Source: Melitaea cinxia
Taxonomy: Eukaryota > Arthropoda > Insecta > Lepidoptera > Nymphalidae
DNA: 64,000 bases
Assembly: GCF_905220565.1 (NCBI RefSeq)
Contig: NC_059415.1
Location: 6,997,501 to 7,061,500, forward strand
Direction: 5' to 3'
Made by a program: the position numbers and the translations under genes. Below, piece by piece: positions 57,958 to 64,000 of this stretch. Position 1 is the stretch's first letter. Every line of letters starts with the position of its first letter. Below the pieces are notes generated by a model. That model searched no databases and had not been told where the DNA came from. It saw only the letters and a program-made list of their open reading frames with translations.

Positions 57958-58165
57958 CTAGCTGACTCCGCAAACGTTGTTTTGCCATATATGTTATTAA
58001 CCCCCTCATCCCCCTCCCTTATAACTTACGGATATGAAAAATAGATGTTGGCCGATTCTCAGATCTACCCCATATGCACACAAAATTTCATAAAAATTGG
58101 TCCAGCCGTTTTGGAGGAGTATTTTAACTAACATTGTGTCACGAGAATTTTATATAAAAATATAT
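57958..58165 (+). repeat. Dispersed repeat F, copy 2
   Basis: 'tagctgactccgcaaacgtt', 'gttggccgattctcagatct' and 'attggtccagccgttttgga' are shared with 18612-18825. Confidence 0.8.
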
Positions 58166-59403
58166 GTATCATAGTTTAGAAATGAAATTCAGGACGCCAC
58201 TAAAATTAGCAATTAGGTTACCACTATAGATTATCATCACGTCTGCCCGTAACATCTGTACAAAATCGATAAATCATTATATAAGGCTGAATGTATGCTG
58301 AAATGCCAGCAAATAATTTCACCAAGAAACTATCGTAGGATCTCAGACTCGGACTTAAATAACGAAGTCGTGGTAGCAAAACCTACATACAATTTAGAAA
58401 TTGCTACATACATTACATACACATGTACATTTTTCATAATTATATTTATACTACAGGCGGTTTATTACTTAAAACTTCAAATCGACAGTCTTTTGACTGC
58501 CTAGCAAAGCTAGGACGTGGTCCGATGCTGACGAAATTTATCTGTCACATTTTTCAATGCTTTTTTTGCGTATAGCATAAGCGCATTCGGTACATTTCAA
58601 ACTTACGTTATGTTCTTAATATTAGTCCGCTATCCATGAAATATCATTTTTGTCTTAGTATTACCAAACTGGTGATAATTAATCTATTTAGTTCCCAAAC
58701 TTAATGAACTAGTCACTACTTTCTGATTGATTATATACTTATTTCGCTGAGGCTACAGCAAGCTATTCGAAAAACATTACATAATATTGACAGCCATTTT
58801 TAAATGATTAGCCATTCCTGTAACGTACATTTTTATTTATTTATTTATTTATTTAAAGCGCCACCAACAGAATCATATATAATAGGTGCTATATAAACAT
58901 ATGATTCAACTTAAAGGTAGCTACAGCATGCAACAAATTATTCATTTATTCTTTTTTATTTATTTACACTTTTTGCACACCAACCCAAAAGTAACATAAA
59001 TTTAATCAGGTTAAAAAATAATAATAAATTTGCATTAGTTGCAACAGCTTTAATAACACATTATTGATAATAAGAACAGACGTAACACGACACCTTCATC
59101 ATTTATTCTGTTCTATTTAGTATTATTTTTAATACATTAAAAAAAGTGTTATTTGTAAAATACTGTTTATTTCTAATAAGTCGAAACGCAGTCGTAGCCG
59201 AGTGTGTGATTGGTTTTAGATTCACACTCGTTTCTTAAAAGTCTCTATTAAAATTATTTCGTTCTTGCCCAGCATATGTCAAGCTTTAAGGCTGTACTGG
59301 AACGTATACTTCATGGAAGATAATGAACTACAGGTCAAGTGGTTGTTTTATCTCTGAGAATAGTCACTATTGTGAGAGCAATAAGAATCACTGATTTATA
59401 TCT
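58166..59403. other. AT-rich; tRNA-Ser-like scrap
   Basis: Bases 59188-59204 read 'gcagtcgtagccgagtg', as the 5' end and box A of tRNA-Ser. The rest of a tRNA does not follow. A (ATTT)n tract lies near 58832-58855. No gene. Confidence 0.45.
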
Positions 59404-59694
59404 ATGTCAGAGAAAGTGTACGTGTCTATGCCCAAGGGATCTCCTAGGGCGAGCCGATCGTTGCAGGATAGGTCAGAAAGGTGTTCGAGAACGGTATTGC
59501 CAGTGTTATTTCCAATAAAACGTTGCGAGAGAAACTTTAATGATTTATCTTTGGGATTGGAAGAATATTACGGAAATTTAAAATTACATTCTAGTTCTAG
59601 AGGAAGGCTTTTAATTATTTTTTCCTTTGAAAAAGAAAAAATGACAACTTTTGAAAATAAGCATCAAAAAAAGGAACTTGTAATACATAAGTAA
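59404..59694 (+). CDS. Unrecognised 96-codon reading frame (doubtful)
   Basis: An ATG frame whose first third is unusually Ser/Arg-rich ('GSPRASRSLQDRSERCSRT') and GC-richer than its surroundings, while the rest is Lys-rich and AT-biased. No signal peptide, membrane segment or known domain. It could be a scrap of a transposon protein or chance. No neighbours support it. Confidence 0.12.
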   Translation: MSEKVYVSMPKGSPRASRSLQDRSERCSRTVLPVLFPIKRCERNFNDLSLGLEEYYGNLKLHSSSRGRLLIIFSFEKEKMTTFENKHQKKELVIHK

Positions 59695-60512
59695 AAGTTA
59701 ATCTATATAACGCAATAAAAATTAATTGCTGCAACGTCTGTACGCGCTTTCCGAACTATTGCACCATTTTTTGTGTTTATAAGTATCAGAACAAGGTTTG
59801 TATAATAAAACAATCACGAAAAAAAATTATGGCATTACGAAGTTTTTTTGAGTCATCTAGTTTATATACATAAATAATTATAAAAATATTTTTTTTAAGT
59901 AAATTATTTGATAGAAAAATCTACCATGAAGTGTAAGTACTCCATGAAGTTATTTTACAGTGTAAGCTTTTGTTAGAAACAGTTGTCACACGAAACATTC
60001 CAACTTTGTCTCAAAATCAATAGAAGATAAGGTTTCTTCGGAGTTAGTGCACACATCGAACATAGTGATGTTACTTATTTTGTTATTGGAAAGTTCAATT
60101 TGATTACTTGGAACTTCGTGAAATGACAAAACTAGCAATTCTAGCTGTAATACTGTCTGCAATCTTTTGCCAAGTATTTAATAAGGTGTCTACCCTCTTT
60201 ATAAATGTTTATATTTACTCAATTATATATATCAACAAATAAAATTAAGAATAAATACAATTTGAAAATTATACAACTTATAGAGTTTTGGTTTTGTCTA
60301 TTTAATACCATACACGATAGTGCATATAGAAAAATAACACAAAATCTGCTCTTGAATGATAAAAAAAAATTTATTATATATTTGGTCACATACGTTTATA
60401 CATATATTCTTGCAGTATATAATATTTATATAATTTTACATTTCTAAAATATATAATATTTTATAAAGATATATTTCTAAATATAATACTAAGACATTGT
60501 TCTAATATAATA
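59695..60512. other. AT-rich, nothing recognised
   Basis: The frame at 60205-60447 is low-complexity. Confidence 0.5.
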
Positions 60513-60815
60513 CTAGCTGTGCTCGCGAGTTCGTCCGCGTGCAATTTAACAAAAAAGTAGTAAATTATTGTTCAGTTTGCAGAGTAGTACTCCTTACTAT
60601 ATCAGCAATCAGCCAGTGAAAATCCCGTCAAAATCTATCCAGTCGTTTCAGGGATTAGCCGGAACAAACAGACAGACAGATAGACTGACAGACAAAATTT
60701 GTAAAAAATGTTATTTTGGTATATGTACCGAGTAAACATCCATATGCATTTAGTAAAAAGCGGTTATTTTAATATTACAAACAGACACTCCAATTTTATT
60801 TATTTGTATAGATTC
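60513..60815 (+). repeat. Dispersed repeat E, copy 3
   Basis: 'actagctgtgctcgcgagtt' at the left, then 'gggattagccggaacaaaca', 'gttattttggtatatgtacc' and 'aaacagacactccaatttta', as in 5992-6335. Confidence 0.85.
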
Positions 60816-60859
60816 ATACGTCAAAGTATCGGTTGATCGCGGAGAAAAACACAACGTGC

Positions 60860-60940
60860 AATGGAATTGCGCGCTCCGGCAGTACATCCTTTGCCATTGC
60901 GCGCGCGGCGCAATGGCAGTACATCCTTTGCCATTAGGCC
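60860..60940. repeat. Short GC-rich direct and inverted repeats
   Basis: A 21-bp direct repeat starting 'ggcagtacatcctttgccat' occurs at 60878-60898 and 60915-60935. Between them 'ccattgcgc' and 'gcgcaatgg' form a perfect palindrome around 'gcgcg'. Confidence 0.85.
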
Positions 60941-61971
60941 AGTCGAGACACTGTTCCCTGTCCTTGACGACCTTTAGGTACGGGCTACGTTTATGATTGT
61001 CATATTTCATTTTCGCTTTCGTAATTGCTATAAACTGAATTTAATGCTATATTTTGTGCTTGTATTTGTGGCTTGCACATTCTGTGCTTATGCTATATAC
61101 TGTATTCTGTACTTGGGCCTGCATTTGTGACTTTCTCCTTCTGTACTTATATCCTAAATACATATAATTTAAATAACATTAGTTATTATATTATATTAGA
61201 GTTCAATGTAAATTAATTTTTGATAAATGACAATAAAATACTAATTAATATTGATTAACAACTTTTTTAATTAAAAAAAAGGAATTAAAAACTGAACAAC
61301 AATTGTCTACAAATGAAAACGACAAATATTAGTTTACGTAGTAAAATATTAATAAACAAATTTCAGATGACAACACATACATATAGACTTCTTTAACTTG
61401 AACTTAATACTAAATCAGTTAACATCGAATGTAATGTTGGCCAACTGCCTATCCGCAGGTTGGTACGTAATCCCCAGAAATTAGTAATATCCATCACATG
61501 CGCAGGTTCTATAAAATTCTTTTATTGGTTAGCAAGGGAGCACTAGATTGTAACTTGCTATTGAGTGGACTTTAGGATCTGTTGGTATCAGTTTATGTTG
61601 GGGCTGTCTTGAAATTTCTAGGATACTTCTAAAGCTTGAGGTATTTTAGTATTTGGAATTTTAACGCTTAATTTAGAAAGATATTTCTAATGTTACGGAT
61701 TGTTGAAGTTGTTGAAATCCGTTTTATTAATTTACAAATCGGTATATAATATAAAATATTACGATCAAAATTTTGCAAACTAATAAGGTGACATAAAAAT
61801 TGCGTTCAAGTTTAGTTAACGGAGAGTGTTGTATCGATCCATTTCTAAAATTGTTAATTAAATATTTTCACTATTCTGATGTATTATTTATAATTACTGT
61901 GCACAAAATATGACCCAATCTCACTCTAATATTTTGTTTTTACATTATTTGATAAATTATTAAAAAGCAAT
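60941..61971. other. AT-rich, nothing recognised
   Basis: Near 61040-61140 'ttctgtgcttatgctatata' and 'ttctgtacttatatcc' suggest an imperfect tandem. No gene. Confidence 0.45.
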
Positions 61972-62285
61972 AAGCCTGTAAAATCCCACTGTTGTGCATA
62001 GACTTCTTTCTTCGTGTAGGAGAAGGATTGGAGCTTAATCCACCACGCTGCTCCACTGCGGGTTACCGGATATGTTTTTTACTAAGAGTAACGATCAGGT
62101 ATTTATGATAACCACCGGGACCAACCACTTAACGTGCTCTTCAAGGCACATTGGGTAGACCCATATGGACAGACATCCAAACCAGAATATTGTTCAAATA
62201 CATTTTCGATCATCACCATCCCGAGCGGGAATCGAACCTTAAAACCGTCGGTGTTTTAGGCGACTACTAGCACCACTACACCAAA
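61972..62285 (-). repeat. SINE-B, full length
   Basis: Minus strand: head 'tttggtgtagtggtgctagt' with 'gtcgcctaaaacaccgacgg' and box B 'ggttcgattcccgctcggga', the body, then the tail 'cacaacagtgggattttaca'. The head matches the uninterrupted form of the copy at 22130. Confidence 0.9.
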
Positions 62286-62329
62286 GTATTTGCTTTTTTT
62301 TTGAGCGGTTGATATTTATTATTACGTAG

Positions 62330-62475
62330 CCAAAGCTCCCGGGGTAGATAAGAGTTAGAGGTGGCAATGCGCTGGTAATGATAATGGTGTTTTAACTCTA
62401 TACAGGCGATAGTATTCTTGTACTATGGGGCGGAACGTAAGCTTGTTTGCCACCCTAGTGGTACTTAAACAAAAA
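62330..62475 (+). repeat. Repeat I (LINE 3' end)
   Basis: 'ttagaggtggcaatgcgctg' through 'ggcggaacgtaagcttgttt' and 'gccaccctagtggtactta'. I recognise this as the 3' end of a common lepidopteran LINE. The frame starting at 62425 is incidental. Confidence 0.65.
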
Positions 62476-63073
62476 CAATACATTATAAACGGCAGATTAG
62501 AGGAGAGCAAATTAAGCTCTAACCTTTACCTTAGACATGATATAGGTACAGAATATAACAATATAGAATTACCTATTTCTATGACACCAGACTGTAGCAA
62601 TGGGCAAAAGTATTCGATTTTAAAGTTCCCACATATCTCACACATTTTCTTTCTCAGTTTGATTCAGATCCAGGCGGGATCAGTACGTGATTCTACTAAA
62701 TTCAGCTTTGTTACTGTGAAATAGAGCAAAAGTTTGTTGCGTGAGTACTACAACTATAAGTACGGTCTCTGATTTAGCAGACGTTGTGTTAGAACGATTC
62801 AATTTGTACCCGTTCAAATAATCGTTAAGAATACAGCGATTTCACATTTAGGATGTGTCTTACGCTATTGTTCTTTTATTTTATTACATCAGAAAAATAT
62901 ATTATGATTACTTAATTAACACACAAAAACAATATTTTATTGAACGACTGTTAATAGGAAAATTTGTTACCTGTTAATAATTGAGTCTAATTGTAAATAA
63001 GGATTTTTTTTCAATTTCACTTTCAAAATATCAAGTTTGGGATTTTTGTAGTTATGGTCTCTTTTGCTTTAAC

Positions 63074-63074
<1 letters not shown>
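62476..63074. other. AT-rich, nothing recognised
   Basis: No supported feature. Confidence 0.5.

Positions 63075-63110
<36 letters not shown>
63075..63110. repeat. (TA)n microsatellite
   Basis: 36 bp of TA dinucleotides. Confidence 0.95.
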
Positions 63111-63111
<1 letters not shown>

Positions 63112-63297
63112 GCTAATTATTTGTTAATAAATTAACGTTTGTCTGTACGTCCTTTATAGAATAGTAAAGTATGCATTAAATCATGTCATGGTCTTCAGCA
63201 AAGTGTTGTGCGTGAGACCACAAAGGTTTCTGAGGTAGTAAGACCAAAAAAATAAATAAAAAAAGCGTAGCAACGCACGCAGGGTACGGCTAGTATG
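63111..63297 (+). mobile_element. Possible Helitron-like fragment
   Basis: Ends 'cacgcagggtacggctag' before T, with an imperfect hairpin 'gcgtagcaacgc' upstream, a CTAG-T end like the two Helitrons above. The left end is not defined and no second copy is present. Confidence 0.35.
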
Positions 63298-64000
63298 TCA
63301 TAAAAAGCAAAACGTATTATCCATTTTCGAAAGATATTTAAAGAACCAAGAAATTTTAGGAACAACTCAATTCGTCTCATCAGGACAAGATTTCTATGAA
63401 AGAAAATATTTGATGAACTGACCGGATACGTCGGATATTGGAATGGTATTTTTGTATAAAAATGTGGATAAAACTGTGAGAAAGTTTGATGTTTCTGAAA
63501 ATTAAAATTGAACATTGAATAGCAGTGTGTCTTTAGCACACTCTCCAATAACAAAATGAGAAGAAAAAGAAGAAAAACGTACATTCTGATGTTTCATGTT
63601 TTCATAATAACAATAAATATAACGTGTCTTTACAAGACAAGCTAAACTACAATAGACACAAAAAAAAATTCTGAGTGTCCGTCCCATTTTTTTCCATTAC
63701 AGAAGTGTACTCGTACGGGATTGGGGTGAATAACCGGCAGTACATGATATAGTATGATAAAATGCGGAAAATCATTACATTTCTCAACAATATTTCGGAA
63801 GAATGTGAATATTCAATATTGGGAAATTAATACACAGAGCGTATTTTAATAAAGATTCTTTTATATTACTAAAAAAGTTATATTCATAATATTCTTGTTC
63901 AACTGTACAGATAATTGCGGATTTTATTTTATTAAAACGATTTTCTCAAATAAAACGTAGCAAACCTAATACGTGCCATACGTCTAACAAATAAAGTTTA
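63298..64000. other. AT-rich, nothing recognised
   Basis: Minus frames at 63195-63584 and 63502-63687 are low-complexity and hydrophobic by base composition. No gene is supported. Confidence 0.45.

Noticed and set aside
63195..63584. 129-codon minus frame
   Set aside because: Its start overlaps the Helitron-like fragment and its composition is that of random AT-rich DNA (Phe/Leu/Ile runs). No recognisable motif.

Overview
The window looks like 64 kb of AT-rich, non-genic DNA from a moth or butterfly (Lepidoptera). That assignment rests on several repeat families I recognise as typical of lepidopteran genomes: SINE tails reading 'ggcctatgcccagcagtggg', Helitron ends with 'gaagccggggcgggtcgctag', and 'tgtgcccgcgacttcatccg' repeats. 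The species cannot be told from the sequence. I found no intact host gene, no tRNA or rRNA gene and no CRISPR array. Every recognisable coding stretch belongs to a transposable element, and all are broken. Family letters (SINE-A to -D, repeats E to N) are my own labels.

Layout. 1-7.4 kb: a MITE-like element with 28-bp inverted ends (705-1214), SINE copies, microsatellites and dispersed repeats. 7.7-9.8 kb: Penelope-like element remains, namely a 49-bp fold-back and an 862-bp copy with a GIY-YIG endonuclease domain between 40-bp inverted repeats. 10.8-12.1 kb: an RTE-type LINE copy with its 5' part inverted (twin-priming structure). 12.4-15 kb: a CR1/L2-type LINE on the minus strand with two frameshifts. 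15.4-24.4 kb: SINEs, a Helitron with a LINE fragment inserted across its 3' end, and a SINE nested inside another SINE's tRNA-like head. 25-28.5 kb: a candidate TTAA-flanked DNA transposon with a decayed transposase-like gene. 34-37.6 kb: a second Helitron and a 2.4-kb RTE LINE with an 11-bp target duplication. 39-45 kb: SINE-A with a 12-bp target duplication, a TA-type MITE and a pair of related repeats. 46.4-47.3 kb: a GC-rich 852-bp retroposed insert with a 5' hairpin, a poly-A tail and a 16-bp target duplication. 48-64 kb: mostly AT-rich anonymous sequence with a B-box-containing hairpin, a hAT-like MITE and more SINEs.

How the parts relate. SINE-A ends in the last ~50 bases of the RTE LINE, including the codons for its C-terminus, so the LINE is the likely source of its mobilising machinery. 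SINE-B ends in a related but distinct tail. SINE heads and tails occur in different combinations. The two GC-rich poly-A inserts share a 3' region and probably used one LINE machinery. The rest is anonymous AT-rich sequence in which I see no gene.
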